From assembly GCA_016793095.1 (NCBI GenBank), contig JAEUJQ010000001.1, positions 248,001 to 312,000 on the forward strand: a stretch of DNA of 64,000 nt. The letters run 5' to 3'. Numbering within the stretch: the stretch's first letter is position 1; the number at the start of each line of letters is the position of its first letter. The stretch is from Myxococcaceae bacterium. GTDB lineage: Bacteria > Myxococcota > Myxococcia > Myxococcales > Myxococcaceae. The notes under the pieces are model-generated. The model did not search any database and was not told the origin of the DNA. It saw only the letters and a program-made list of their open reading frames with translations. Both the position numbers and the translations under genes were made by a program. This document shows, one piece after another, positions 31,408 to 41,605 of the stretch.

Positions 31408-32363
31408 CGGGCTCCGCTCCCGGGAAGCCGGATGCGTGGATCGACCCAGGCGGCGGCGAGATCAGTGAGCAGCATCGACACCAGCGTGACGGCCGCCATC
31501 ACGGTCGCGACGCCCATCACCACCGGGTAGTCGCGCGTGCCGATCGCCTCGAAGGCCAGCACGCCCATGCCGTGAATGCCGAAGACCCGCTCGATCACCA
31601 CGCTGCCGGCGACGACGTGGGGCAGGTGCAGCCCGAGCACCGTGACGACGGGGATGAGGGCGTTCGGCAGCGCGTGCCGGAGCACCACCGTGCGCTCGTC
31701 GAGGCCGCGGGCGCGCGCGGCCCGGACGAACTCCTGCCTCAACGCCGACGAGACGCCTTCACGGACGTAGCGCGCGAGCATCGCGACGGTCGGCCAGGCG
31801 AGGCACGCGACCGGCAGCACCAGGTGCCACGCGAGATCGAGCCCGCCGCCCCCTTCCGACGACAGCCCCTGAAACGGGAACAGCTCGACGCCCCGCGGAG
31901 TGGCGAGCCAGAGCAGCGCGAGCACGGCCACCCAGAACGACGGGACGCCCGAGGCGAGCGCGAGCACCGCGCCAACCGCTCTCGTCGCCTTCGTCTCGCG
32001 CACCGCGAGCAGGACGCCCAGCGCGATCGCGAGCAGGGTCGCGACCACCAGCGCCAGCCCCGACACCAGCACCGTGCGCGGCAGCGCGTCCCCGATCTTC
32101 TCTGTCACCAGCGACCGATCGACCACGCTGCGGCCGAGATCGGCCGTGGCCAGGCGGCCCAGCCAGACGAAGTACCGCGCCACGAGCGGGCGATCGAGCT
32201 CCAGCTCCTTCCGGGCGGCCTCGACCGCCGCGGCCGACGCGCCCTCCTCCGAGAGCTGCAGGGGATCGCCCGGCGCGAGGTGGGCCACCGCGAAGGTGAT
32301 CGCGGTGATCACCAGGAAGGTCGGCACCATCCACACGAGGCGGGTGACGATCAGCCGGCGCAT
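31404..32363 (-). CDS. Peptide/dipeptide ABC transporter permease (OppB/DppB type)
   Basis: This 319-residue protein begins MRRLIVTRLVWMVPTFLVIT, the classic OppB first helix. The OppB-specific segment PGDPLQLSEEGASAAAVEAA and the ELDRPLVARYFVWLGRLATA stretch follow. The permease core contains VREGVSSALRQEFVRAARAR and LDERTVVLRHALPNALIPVV. The last helix ends in LTDLAAAWVDPRIRL. It starts 1 base after the substrate-binding protein stop and overlaps the next permease by four bases, so it is fully coupled. Confidence 0.93.
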   Translation of the reverse strand: MRRLIVTRLVWMVPTFLVITAITFAVAHLAPGDPLQLSEEGASAAAVEAARKELELDRPLVARYFVWLGRLATADLGRSVVDRSLVTEKIGDALPRTVLVSGLALVVATLLAIALGVLLAVRETKATRAVGAVLALASGVPSFWVAVLALLWLATPRGVELFPFQGLSSEGGGGLDLAWHLVLPVACLAWPTVAMLARYVREGVSSALRQEFVRAARARGLDERTVVLRHALPNALIPVVTVLGLHLPHVVAGSVVIERVFGIHGMGVLAFEAIGTRDYPVVMGVATVMAAVTLVSMLLTDLAAAWVDPRIRLPGSGAR

Positions 32364-32364
32364 G

Positions 32365-34053
32365 TCAGCGGTCCACCCATGCCTTCGAGAGATCGTACCA
32401 GGCGATCGACGGCGCCAGCCCGTGCACGCGGCGCTTCACGGCGTCGAGGGCCGGGCGGGCCGTGAGGAAGAGGTAGACCTGGTCGTCGAACAGCGCGCGG
32501 TGGAGCTGACGCTCGAGGGCCTGGCGTTCGGCGGGCTCGGTGGGGCGCCGGAGCTGCTCCAGCAGCGCGTCGATGGCCGGGGATCTGAGGGCGACGTAGT
32601 TCTTCCCGCCGTCGAGCTGAGACGAGTGGAACAGCTCGAACTGATCGGACACGGCGTCGGGGCTCGACCAGCTCATCGCCGCCGCGTCGAAGTCGTGCGC
32701 GCGCAGGCGGGCGAGGCTCTGCGCCGCGTCCACCGGCTCGAACGCCAGCTCGACCCCTGCGAGCTTCAGCTGCTCCTGAAAGAGCGGGAGCACCCGCCCG
32801 AGCCGCTGCGAGCTCGTCGGCATCAGGAACCCGAACGCGAGGCGCTGGCCGTCCCTCACGCGCACGCCGCCCGGCCCCGGCTTCCAGCCCGCCTCGTCGA
32901 GCAGCGCCATCGCCGCGGCCGGATCGAACGGCAGCGGCTTCACCTCGGGATCGCAGCTCGCCGAGCCGAGCAGGAAGGGGCACGTGGTGCGCGACTCGAG
33001 GCCCAGCTCGACGGTGCGCGAGACGAGCTCCGCAGGGTACAGCATCGCCAGCGCGCGCCGCACCCGCACGTCCTGGAACACGGGCCGTTGGCGGTTCCAC
33101 CCGATCCACGCGTACGCGTTCTCGTCGACCCGGAAGCGGCGATAGCCGGTGAACGCCCAGGCCTGTGACTCCATCGCGCGCCAGACGGGGGGTGGAATGC
33201 GCGTCATCACGTCGAGCTCGCCCTTCTCCCAGAGCTGCGTCGCGATGGTGTCGTCCTTGACGATCCGGAAGACGATCGCGTCGAGCCAGGCAGGCGCGCG
33301 GTGCGCCCCGTTGCGCTTCAGCACCAGCCGCTCGCCCTTCACGAACGAGTCGAACACGAACGCCCCGGTGCCGATGGGCGCCTGGTGGAGGGCGAGCGTG
33401 TCGAAGTCACCGGCGAGCGCTTCCGACGGCATCATCGGCACGGCGCCGAGCAGCGCGCGCACCTCGAACGGGCTCGGAGCACGCTTCCAACGGACGACGG
33501 CGGTGAGCTCGTCGGGGGTCTCGACGGAGGAGACGTCTCCGATCGCGGCGCGCATGGCGACCGTCGCGTTCTTCGGCGCCATCACCACGTCCAGCACGGC
33601 CTTCAGATCCCCCGAGGTGAAGGTGGAGCCGTCGTGGAAGCGCACGTCCGGCTCGAGCGAGAGGGTCAGCGCCTCACCGAGCGTCCAGCCGCGCGCGAGC
33701 CAGGGCAGGAGCGGGCCGTCTGGTCGCGCCGGATCGACGCGGCCGAGGCTCTCGTAGATCGTCCCCGTCGTCGCGCGCACCATCGTGCCTTCGGCGAAGC
33801 GATCATGGATTCGCGAGAAGCCGAGCGGCTCGACCGGGAGCCGGATCGTGAGCGTGCCTCCGCGCCGGGGCGTGCCGGCGTCTTCGGGGCTCGGGCGACC
33901 CGCGAGCCAGTCAGGGTCGGGCGTGGGTCCTGCTCCCGCGTCGGACGCCGCGTTCCCGCCGCACCGGCTGCAGGCGGCGATCGCGCTCGCGACGAGCAGC
34001 CAGCGCACGACGCCACCGATCCCCACGAGCGTCGGCCGATGCAGGTGATTCAT
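32365..34053 (-). CDS. Peptide ABC transporter substrate-binding lipoprotein (SBP family 5)
   Basis: This 562-residue protein has lipoprotein signal LLVASAIAACSRCGG (lipobox IAAC, Cys28). The family-5 binding-protein fold follows: GGTLTIRLPVEPLGFSRIHD, TTGTIYESLGRVDPARPDGP, WTLGEALTLSLEPDVRFHDG, and PIGTGAFVFDSFVKGERLVL. It should capture peptides or similar oligomers in the periplasm and deliver them to the adjacent permeases. Its stop lies one base before the OppB-type gene. The substrate cannot be read from sequence. A LolA/LolB-like lipoprotein gene lies 10 bases upstream. Confidence 0.92.
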   Translation of the reverse strand: MNHLHRPTLVGIGGVVRWLLVASAIAACSRCGGNAASDAGAGPTPDPDWLAGRPSPEDAGTPRRGGTLTIRLPVEPLGFSRIHDRFAEGTMVRATTGTIYESLGRVDPARPDGPLLPWLARGWTLGEALTLSLEPDVRFHDGSTFTSGDLKAVLDVVMAPKNATVAMRAAIGDVSSVETPDELTAVVRWKRAPSPFEVRALLGAVPMMPSEALAGDFDTLALHQAPIGTGAFVFDSFVKGERLVLKRNGAHRAPAWLDAIVFRIVKDDTIATQLWEKGELDVMTRIPPPVWRAMESQAWAFTGYRRFRVDENAYAWIGWNRQRPVFQDVRVRRALAMLYPAELVSRTVELGLESRTTCPFLLGSASCDPEVKPLPFDPAAAMALLDEAGWKPGPGGVRVRDGQRLAFGFLMPTSSQRLGRVLPLFQEQLKLAGVELAFEPVDAAQSLARLRAHDFDAAAMSWSSPDAVSDQFELFHSSQLDGGKNYVALRSPAIDALLEQLRRPTEPAERQALERQLHRALFDDQVYLFLTARPALDAVKRRVHGLAPSIAWYDLSKAWVDR

Positions 34054-34063
34054 GGCCCCGGGC

Positions 34064-34867
34064 TCACGGCGTCACCGCCTGCCCGTTCGCCTGCACCTCG
34101 ACGACGGGAATGCCCTCGGGAGGCTCGAGCTCGAAGAGCGTCACCTCGGGCGTCTCGTTGACGGTGATGTCCTTGTAGAGCAGCTCGACCCTCGTGCTCG
34201 CGACCTTCGCGTCGAGCGTGAGGTGCTTCGGCAGCACGGCGGGCCCGAAGTCGGTGAGCTCTTCAGCGTCGATGGCATAGGTGGTGAGCCCCTCGACTCG
34301 CGAGCGGACGACCCGATGCGAGCCCGTGGCCACGTGGAGCCGCTGCACGACCGCGCCGCGCTTGAGGACGAGCTGGTACGCGCGCGCCGCCTCGTCGACG
34401 GACAGCTCGGTGGACTCCGGGGGCACCCGCGGCACCCGCCCCAGCAGCAGCGCGCCGAGCTCTCTCGGCGGCAACGCGATCGGCAGGAAGCGGGCCATGT
34501 TCTCGACGGAGGCCGGGCCGCGGAAGAACTTCTTCTGCCTCGCGTCGTACAGCCCGAACTGCTCGCCGTCGGTGACGAGCACGCCCTCGGGCCGGCCGAA
34601 GAAGTCGAGCTGCTCGATGTGAATGCGCGAGGGGTGCAGCACCGCGACGAAGAGCGACACGCTGCCCTTCCCCTGCGGGCTGTCCACGATCAGCTTCGCG
34701 TCGCCCCTCACCGAGATCACCTGCGCCTCGGCCACCTCGATGCGCTTGAGCAGGTCCGCGCCGTCCTTCGCCGGGCCGTCCTTGCCGTAGTCCAACGGGG
34801 GGAGCCGGGGACAGCCACCCAGGAGGCCCACCAGGAGCAACAGCCAGGCTCCGCGAAGCAGCGTCAT
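34064..34867 (-). CDS. LolA/LolB-like lipoprotein
   Basis: This 267-residue lipoprotein has signal LLRGAWLLLLVGLLGGCPRL (lipobox LGGC). The body reads as antiparallel beta strands (ISVRGDAKLIVDSPQGKGSV, LFVAVLHPSRIHIEQLDFFG, GVLVTDGEQFGLYDARQKKF), the pattern of LolA/LolB-like or DUF4292 proteins that carry lipids or lipoproteins. No sequence motif proves the family. The gene is divergent from the TolQ-like gene and heads the long minus-strand run, 10 bases before the peptide-binding protein gene. Its start ATG is 34865-34867. Confidence 0.75.
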   Translation of the reverse strand: MTLLRGAWLLLLVGLLGGCPRLPPLDYGKDGPAKDGADLLKRIEVAEAQVISVRGDAKLIVDSPQGKGSVSLFVAVLHPSRIHIEQLDFFGRPEGVLVTDGEQFGLYDARQKKFFRGPASVENMARFLPIALPPRELGALLLGRVPRVPPESTELSVDEAARAYQLVLKRGAVVQRLHVATGSHRVVRSRVEGLTTYAIDAEELTDFGPAVLPKHLTLDAKVASTRVELLYKDITVNETPEVTLFELEPPEGIPVVEVQANGQAVTP

Positions 34868-34907
34868 GGCGCCGGAGAGTATGGCTCGCTATGTCTGCGG
34901 TCCATCA

Positions 34908-35627
34908 ATGAGCTTCGACGAGCTGGTCCATTACATCCGCCTGGGCGGGCTGACGATGGCGGTCATCCTGCTCGCGTCCGTGCTCGCGCTCGGCGTCGGC
35001 ATCGAGCGGCTGCTGGCGCTCTGGGGAGTCGGCTCGAAGGCGCGCGAGCTGGGGCAGACGATCGCCCGCCACCTCCTGCGTGGAGACGTCCCCGCCGCGC
35101 GCTCAGCGGCTGATCGTGCCACCACGATGTCGGCCGATCTGTTCCGCGCCGGGTTCGAGCGCGCGCAGAAGACGACGGGGCCGCCGCTCGACGCCGCGGT
35201 CGATCGCGAGCGGCAGCAGCTCGCCCTCAAGATGAAGCGCGGGCTGTGGATTCTCGGCACCATCGGCGCCACCACGCCGTTCGTAGGCCTGTTCGGAACG
35301 GTCGCTGGCATCATGAAGTCGTTCCGCGACCTGGGCCTCGACGTCGAGCAGGGGGGCACCGGCGGCTCCGCGGCGGTGATGACGGGCATCTCGGAGGCGC
35401 TGATCGCGACCGCCGCCGGCATCGTCGTTGCCGTCGAGGCGGTGGTGCTCTTCAACATCTTCCAGGCGCGGCTGTCGCGGCTCAACGTCGAGCTCAAGCT
35501 GATCGCCGAGGAGTTCGTCGAGCTGCTCCGAGAGGCGCCGAAGCAGGGCACGCCCTCGCCCGAGTCGTCGAGCCCCGCCGCGAGCGGGCCCGTGAGCACG
35601 GCACCGGCGCCCGCTGGAGGCAGCTGA
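34908..35627 (+). CDS. TolQ/ExbB-family proton-channel protein
   Basis: This is a 239-residue inner-membrane protein. It has a first helix (LGGLTMAVILLASVLALGVG), a long cytoplasmic helical domain, and the conserved MotA/TolQ/ExbB core KRGLWILGTIGATTPFVGLF to GTVAGIMKSF. The third helix is SEALIATAAGIVVAVEAVVL. The C-terminus is Pro/Ser-rich. With the TolR/ExbD protein encoded 3 bases downstream it should use the proton gradient to energise outer-membrane processes. ATG 34908 is preferred because MSFDELVHYIRLGG matches homologues. ATGs at 34866 and 34881 are in frame but would overlap the divergent gene start region. Confidence 0.9.
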   Translation: MSFDELVHYIRLGGLTMAVILLASVLALGVGIERLLALWGVGSKARELGQTIARHLLRGDVPAARSAADRATTMSADLFRAGFERAQKTTGPPLDAAVDRERQQLALKMKRGLWILGTIGATTPFVGLFGTVAGIMKSFRDLGLDVEQGGTGGSAAVMTGISEALIATAAGIVVAVEAVVLFNIFQARLSRLNVELKLIAEEFVELLREAPKQGTPSPESSSPAASGPVSTAPAPAGGS

Positions 35628-35630
35628 GCC

Positions 35631-36089
35631 ATGGCCGGCGGACGCACGCCAGGCAGCTCTGATGATCCCGGCGACGAGGAGGCCGTGTTCTCGGAGATCA
35701 ACATCACGCCGCTGACTGACATCTTCCTGGTGCTGCTGATCATCTTCATGGTGACCAGCTCGGTGATCGTGAACCAGGGTCAGGGCGCGAAGGCGGGCCT
35801 GAAGGTGAACCTGCCGCAGGGCGGCGCGGCCGACGTGAAGGCCGACTCGTCGGATCTGTCCGTCGCGATCCTCACCGACGGACGGCTGGTGCTGAGCGGC
35901 AACGTGGTGACGGCCGAGGAGCTGAAGAAGGCCTTCGAAGACACGAAGGCGAGGAACCCGGACACGCTGGTGATCGTCCAGGCTGACGAGGGCGTGCCGC
36001 ACGGGAAGGTCGTCGAGGTGATGGAGGCCGCGAAGGCCGCCGGGCTCGCGCAGCTGGCCATCGGCGTGCGTGAGAGCCCGACGAAGTAG
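35631..36089 (+). CDS. TolR/ExbD-family protein
   Basis: This 152-residue protein has the hallmark FSEINITPLTDIFLVLLIIF, in which the Asp of PLTDIFLVLL is the proton-relay residue. The single membrane helix is followed by a periplasmic domain with VNLPQGGAADVKADSSDLSV and AGLAQLAIGVRE. The N-terminus carries an acidic stretch, SSDDPGDEEAV. It follows the TolQ-type gene by three bases. No TolA/TonB gene is adjacent in this window. Confidence 0.92.
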   Translation: MAGGRTPGSSDDPGDEEAVFSEINITPLTDIFLVLLIIFMVTSSVIVNQGQGAKAGLKVNLPQGGAADVKADSSDLSVAILTDGRLVLSGNVVTAEELKKAFEDTKARNPDTLVIVQADEGVPHGKVVEVMEAAKAAGLAQLAIGVRESPTK

Positions 36090-36137
36090 CGTCGCTGGAC
36101 AGCGAGACCACAGAATCTCTGACCGCGCGCGCCTCCT

Positions 36138-36153
36138 GGAAACCACCGGTTCC
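36138..36153. terminator. Small hairpin downstream of the TolR-like gene
   Basis: In the 99-base gap after the TolR-like gene, GGAA-A-CC-ACC-GG-TTCC can form a 6-bp stem with one bulged A and a 3-base loop. No clear T-run follows. It could be a weak terminator or processing site. The rest of this gap (36090-36188) holds no other signal I can support. Confidence 0.25.
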
Positions 36154-36188
36154 TTGCGAGCCCGTCAGGTCGGTCCCACACTCGGCCC

Positions 36189-37379
36189 GTGCCCGACGAC
36201 GCCGCACAACGACGGCAGGTTTACCTGCTCGGGGCGGTGGCGATCGCCCTCGTGGGGCTCCTCTTCGGGGGCGCGCTCGTCTGGTGGTTCCTCGGCTGGG
36301 CGGCGCACGTCGCGACGGTTGGCCTGCTCGTCGGCCGCAAGACGCTCAGCCTCAAGGTTGGCGGGCTGGTGTCGTCCGTGGGCGGGGCCGTCTTCCTGCC
36401 GCTGATCTTCGAGCGCGCTGGCGTTCACGTCGGAGCCGTCGCCACCCTGCTCGTGTGCATGCCGCTGATCATCGCCGCGCTCGCGCCCGACGATCGGGGC
36501 TCGGTGCTCGTCTTCGCCGCGGGTGGGCTGGGCTGGCTGTCCTGGGGCGGGGCCGGCCTGCCGCCCGCTGAGCGGGGACTCATGCTGGTGATCTCGGCCG
36601 CCTGCTCTGGCATCGCCTTCCTCGCGACCGTTCAACACGCGCGCGTGAAGGCCGCTGAAGCGAAGGCTGCCCGCGAGCGGCTCCAGGCCCTCGATCGGCT
36701 GGCGGCAAGCGAACGCCTGGCCGTCATCGGCAAGCTGGTCGCCGGTGTCGCTCACCAGATCAACAACCCGCTGGCGTACGTCGTCTCGTCGTCCAGGTAC
36801 GTCAGAGACGAGACGGCGGACGAGGCGGAGCGCGGCGAGGCGTGGAAGGACATCGAAGAGGGCCTCGAGCGCATTCGCCTGATCGTCGATGAGCTGAGGC
36901 TGTTCGCGAGGCCCGACGGTGGGCAGTCCTGCGATCCCGAGTCCGCGCTGGACGAGGCGCTGGTGGCCTGCACGGCGAAGCTGACCGGCGTCGAGGTGGT
37001 GCGCTCGATCGAACCCTCGCTCCCGAGAGTCGCGATGGGCCAGCTTCACCTCGCCACGGTGCTCGCGAACCTCGTCAGCAACGCCGCCGACGCCCTCGTG
37101 GGCAGGGAGCGGCGCGTCGTGACGATGACGGGGCGCGCGCGCCCGGACGCGGTGGAGCTGGTCGTCGATGACTCGGGGCCAGGCCTCGCTCCAGAGATCG
37201 TGGCGCGCCTCTTCGAGCCGTGGTTCACCACCAAGGGCCGTCGCGGGACGGGCCTCGGCCTCGCCGTCTGCCACCAGTACGTGAGCCTCGCCGGGGGGCG
37301 GTTGACCGCGGCGAACAACGAGGGGGGCGGCGCGCGCTTCACCCTGTCGCTGCCCATCGCCCCCGAGGCCGCTGACTGA
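36189..37379 (+). CDS. Membrane sensor histidine kinase
   Basis: This 396-residue protein starts at GTG 36189. Residues 1-148 form four or five membrane helices (VYLLGAVAIALVGLLFGGAL, HVGAVATLLVCMPLIIAALA, LMLVISAACSGIAFLATVQH) with no large periplasmic domain. A short coiled coil leads to the phosphoacceptor helix VAGVAHQINNPLAYVVSSS (His189), N box LANLVSNAADALV, G1 VDDSGPGL, F-box FEPWFTTK and G2 GTGLGLAVC. The HQINNP form is common in soluble NtrB-like kinases. No response regulator is adjacent, so its partner is elsewhere. Confidence 0.9.
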   Translation: MPDDAAQRRQVYLLGAVAIALVGLLFGGALVWWFLGWAAHVATVGLLVGRKTLSLKVGGLVSSVGGAVFLPLIFERAGVHVGAVATLLVCMPLIIAALAPDDRGSVLVFAAGGLGWLSWGGAGLPPAERGLMLVISAACSGIAFLATVQHARVKAAEAKAARERLQALDRLAASERLAVIGKLVAGVAHQINNPLAYVVSSSRYVRDETADEAERGEAWKDIEEGLERIRLIVDELRLFARPDGGQSCDPESALDEALVACTAKLTGVEVVRSIEPSLPRVAMGQLHLATVLANLVSNAADALVGRERRVVTMTGRARPDAVELVVDDSGPGLAPEIVARLFEPWFTTKGRRGTGLGLAVCHQYVSLAGGRLTAANNEGGGARFTLSLPIAPEAAD

Positions 37380-37381
37380 CC

Positions 37382-38179
37382 TCACCGCCCGAGCACGAAC
37401 GGCGCCAGCACCTGCCAGACGTCTTCGCGGCTCGCGACGTCGTTGTGCTGTCCGCCCGCGATCGTCACCAGCTTCGCCGACGGCAGCAGCCGCGACAGCC
37501 GCTCTCCCAGCGCCCAGGGCACTACCTCGTCGTCGGTGCCGTGGATGATCAACACCGGCTGGCGCACCTCGGCCGCCTTCGACGCCGAGTCGAAGCGATC
37601 GCGCATGAGCAGCCGCACCGGCAGGAACGGCAGCGCGCCCGCCGCCACGTCGGGCAGCGAGGTGTAGGGCGTGAGGAGCACCACCCGGGCGCCGATGCCC
37701 CGACGCGCCAGCTCCACCGCCGCGCCCGATCCCAGCGACTGGCCCGAGACGATCAGCCGCTCGTTCGGAACGCCCATCACCGTCTGCAGGTACTTCAGCG
37801 CAGCCTCGGCGGCAGCGACGATGGACGCCTCCGAAGTGGCGCCCTTCCCTCGCGCCAGCCCGTAGCCGGGGTACTCCACCGCCACGAAGCCAACGCCGTG
37901 CTGCTGGTACGCCACGCCCATCCACTCCGTCCACGCGAGCTGCTCGCCGTTGCCATGGAAGTGCAGCACCACCGGCGCGGTCGGAGTTGGCGGCGAGCGC
38001 ACGAGGAGCACCGTCTCGGGCAGCTCGATCACCCGCGACGCGCTGGACGGCTGTGCGGTCTGTGGGGGCGCCGGGAACAGCAGAGAGCGCTGGGCGAAGA
38101 ACGCGAGCGCGACGAGGCCCAGATAGCCCACCGCCAGGATCGCGATCGTCGTCCCGAGCACCCGCACGAGCCTCCGCAT
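37382..38179 (-). CDS. Membrane-anchored alpha/beta hydrolase (ABHD/BEM46-like)
   Basis: This 265-residue protein has an N-terminal anchor helix (LGTTIAILAVGYLGLVALAF). The hydrolase fold has the HFHGNGEQ oxyanion segment, VEYPGYGLARGKG, nucleophile elbow VSGQSLGSGAAVEL, acid region IIHGTDDEVVPWALGERLS and a late His in AGGQHND. This architecture matches BEM46/ABHD13-like serine hydrolases of unknown substrate. ATG 38179 is preferred over the adjacent GTG at 38182. It is convergent with the histidine kinase gene, with only 2 bases between stops. Confidence 0.88.
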   Translation of the reverse strand: MRRLVRVLGTTIAILAVGYLGLVALAFFAQRSLLFPAPPQTAQPSSASRVIELPETVLLVRSPPTPTAPVVLHFHGNGEQLAWTEWMGVAYQQHGVGFVAVEYPGYGLARGKGATSEASIVAAAEAALKYLQTVMGVPNERLIVSGQSLGSGAAVELARRGIGARVVLLTPYTSLPDVAAGALPFLPVRLLMRDRFDSASKAAEVRQPVLIIHGTDDEVVPWALGERLSRLLPSAKLVTIAGGQHNDVASREDVWQVLAPFVLGR

Positions 38180-38192
38180 CACGCCTCAGCGC

Positions 38193-38870
38193 CTACCCAG
38201 CACTCGCCGACAGCTCGCGCGGCGGTCGCAGTGCCTGGGCGTCCAGCTTGATCCGCTCGAGCGCATCCGCTGAGAACTCACGCCGTGCGTCGCGGAGCAA
38301 GGCGTTCCACTTCGCCTCGTCGTCCGCGACCTGCGCGAAGAGGACCGCGAAGACGCGCTCCCGCAGGTTCTCATCGTTGAGCAGTGCGGAAGCACTGCGA
38401 AGGAAGAGGCGCGGGTCACCTCGCTCATGCCGCCGCCAGCCCGGGGACGCCAACCGGAGTGCGCCGAGGGTCTCCTCGAGAAGCAGGCGAAGAAGGTCGT
38501 GGGCCCGCGTGTGCGTGGTGATCAACCCAATGACGGAATGGGCGTGAAACGCATGTTGAAAGGCGGGCGAATGCAGCAGATCCATCCAGAACCGCTCGCG
38601 GTCCCAGTGCGGCCAGGGCTCGAACAGCGGGCGCTCCGGGAGGTAGAGCAGGACGGGCGCAGGCGTGGCCGTCTCCAGTTCGCGCTCGAAGCGATGAAAC
38701 AGCCCGCGCTCGACGGCGCGGTCGAACTCGACCTTGTCCATCGCGACCCGCTCCATGTGGTGCGGCGTGCACCGGAGCAGCTCGAGTCCGTCGCCGGCCA
38801 CCGCAACCACGGGGAGGAGTCCCGCCGCTTGCGGAACAACAGCCCCCTCGAATCCCACGATGACGGTCAT
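38193..38870 (-). CDS. Protein of unknown function (second of an overlapping pair)
   Basis: This 225-residue protein is not recognised. The N-terminus MTVIVGFEGAVVPQAAGLLP reads like a beta strand and loop. The middle has an aromatic cluster (LLYLPERPLFEPWPHWDRER) and several histidines (HAFHAHSVIGLITTHTRAHD). The C-terminus is helical and charged (ARREFSADALERIKLDAQAL). No signal peptide or membrane helix is seen. Its ATG overlaps the stop of the upstream unknown gene by four bases, so the two products are probably made together. Base usage looks slightly less GC-biased than its neighbours, a weak hint of later acquisition. Confidence 0.75.
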   Translation of the reverse strand: MTVIVGFEGAVVPQAAGLLPVVAVAGDGLELLRCTPHHMERVAMDKVEFDRAVERGLFHRFERELETATPAPVLLYLPERPLFEPWPHWDRERFWMDLLHSPAFQHAFHAHSVIGLITTHTRAHDLLRLLLEETLGALRLASPGWRRHERGDPRLFLRSASALLNDENLRERVFAVLFAQVADDEAKWNALLRDARREFSADALERIKLDAQALRPPRELSASAG

Positions 38871-39583
38871 GAGAGTGCTCCAGACGCGACAAGCCGTTCG
38901 ACCTCAGTGTGCATCGTGGCTGGATCGAAGGCCCGCACGAGGCCCTCGTCGAGCAGGCGCTCCCACGACTGGTGGAGTCCGGGGTTCGTCGCCATCGCGT
39001 GCCGGACGGCCTCGTGAGCCGCGGGGCTGAGGCCGATCAGCCGGACTCCCTCGAGCAATGCGTGGTCATTCTCGAGGCGTACCTCGACTGTCCACGCCCG
39101 ACGCTCGTTTCGGGCATGCAACAACCGTCCAACCTCGTCGTTCCTCACCGCACGACGGCCGGTGAAATAGGCGGCGTCGCTCTCAAACCAGCTCGCGACG
39201 TACCCCAGGAAGCGTTCAGGCACCTCGGGGAGGGCCCATCGGTGCGCCGGCGCGCCTGACCACACGATGCGCTCGGTGCTGCTCAGCTCGGGGTCGAAGT
39301 GGATGTGTCCCGCATGCAGTCCGCCCGTGTCGTGGTCGCTCGCAGAGCCTACGGAGTCGGCGATCCGCTCGAGCTCGTAGACGAGCACGAGGGCTCCGAA
39401 GGCGGGGCAGGCATGCCCGACGTAGAAGTACAGGCTCGGAGGGAGCCGCAACGCTGCCTCCGCCGCGCGCGCGGTGTCGTCGCGCGACTCGACCCGAAGG
39501 GGCTCCTCAGCGAGGAGCCGATCCACCGAGAGCGCGTAGCCCGTCTGGTAGGTCTTGCCTTCGGTGCGGATGAGCGGCGTCAC
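38867..39583 (-). CDS. Protein of unknown function (first of an overlapping pair)
   Basis: This 238-residue protein is not recognised. Notable stretches are PSLYFYVGHACPAFGALVLV, DHDTGGLHAGHIHFDPELSS and RFLGYVASWFESDAAYFTGR. The Cys/His/Asp/Thr-containing pieces could form an active or binding site. No signal peptide or membrane helix is seen, so it is probably cytoplasmic. The start is GTG 39581-39583 with no strong ribosome site, and its stop overlaps the next gene's ATG. It lies between an acyl-CoA dehydrogenase and a hydrolase gene, with no clear functional link. A two-component enzyme, effector or toxin/partner pair are possibilities only. Confidence 0.7.
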   Translation of the reverse strand: MTPLIRTEGKTYQTGYALSVDRLLAEEPLRVESRDDTARAAEAALRLPPSLYFYVGHACPAFGALVLVYELERIADSVGSASDHDTGGLHAGHIHFDPELSSTERIVWSGAPAHRWALPEVPERFLGYVASWFESDAAYFTGRRAVRNDEVGRLLHARNERRAWTVEVRLENDHALLEGVRLIGLSPAAHEAVRHAMATNPGLHQSWERLLDEGLVRAFDPATMHTEVERLVASGALS

Positions 39584-39638
39584 GAGTGAGACTGTAGTCC
39601 AACAGCCTCGCTCGAGCCCACCACACGCCTGCGCCGCT

Positions 39639-41480
<1,842 letters not shown>

Positions 41481-41542
41481 GTGCGTTGCTCCAGGAGACG
41501 GCCCAGATCACGACCGTGACGTACTGCGTCGTAACGGGCGCA

Positions 41543-41572
41543 ATCCTGCGCGTCACCTGATTTTCAAGTCAA
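41543..41572 (-). promoter_or_regulatory. Possible promoter for the acyl-CoA dehydrogenase gene
   Basis: In the 125-base gap before the gene, the minus strand carries TTGACT (41572-41567), an 18-base spacer and CAGGAT (41548-41543). The -35 matches five of six consensus bases and the -10 only three, though with the key A and final T. A short inverted repeat GACG-TACTG-CGTC lies closer to the start and could be an operator. Both are weak calls. Confidence 0.3.
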
Positions 41573-41605
41573 CGCTTTTCGACGCAATGCGGCAGACCGA
41601 CCGGG

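Noticed and set aside
34866-34907. Longer start for the TolQ-like protein
   Set aside because: The extra residues do not match homologues, and the upstream ATG lies against the divergent lipoprotein start.
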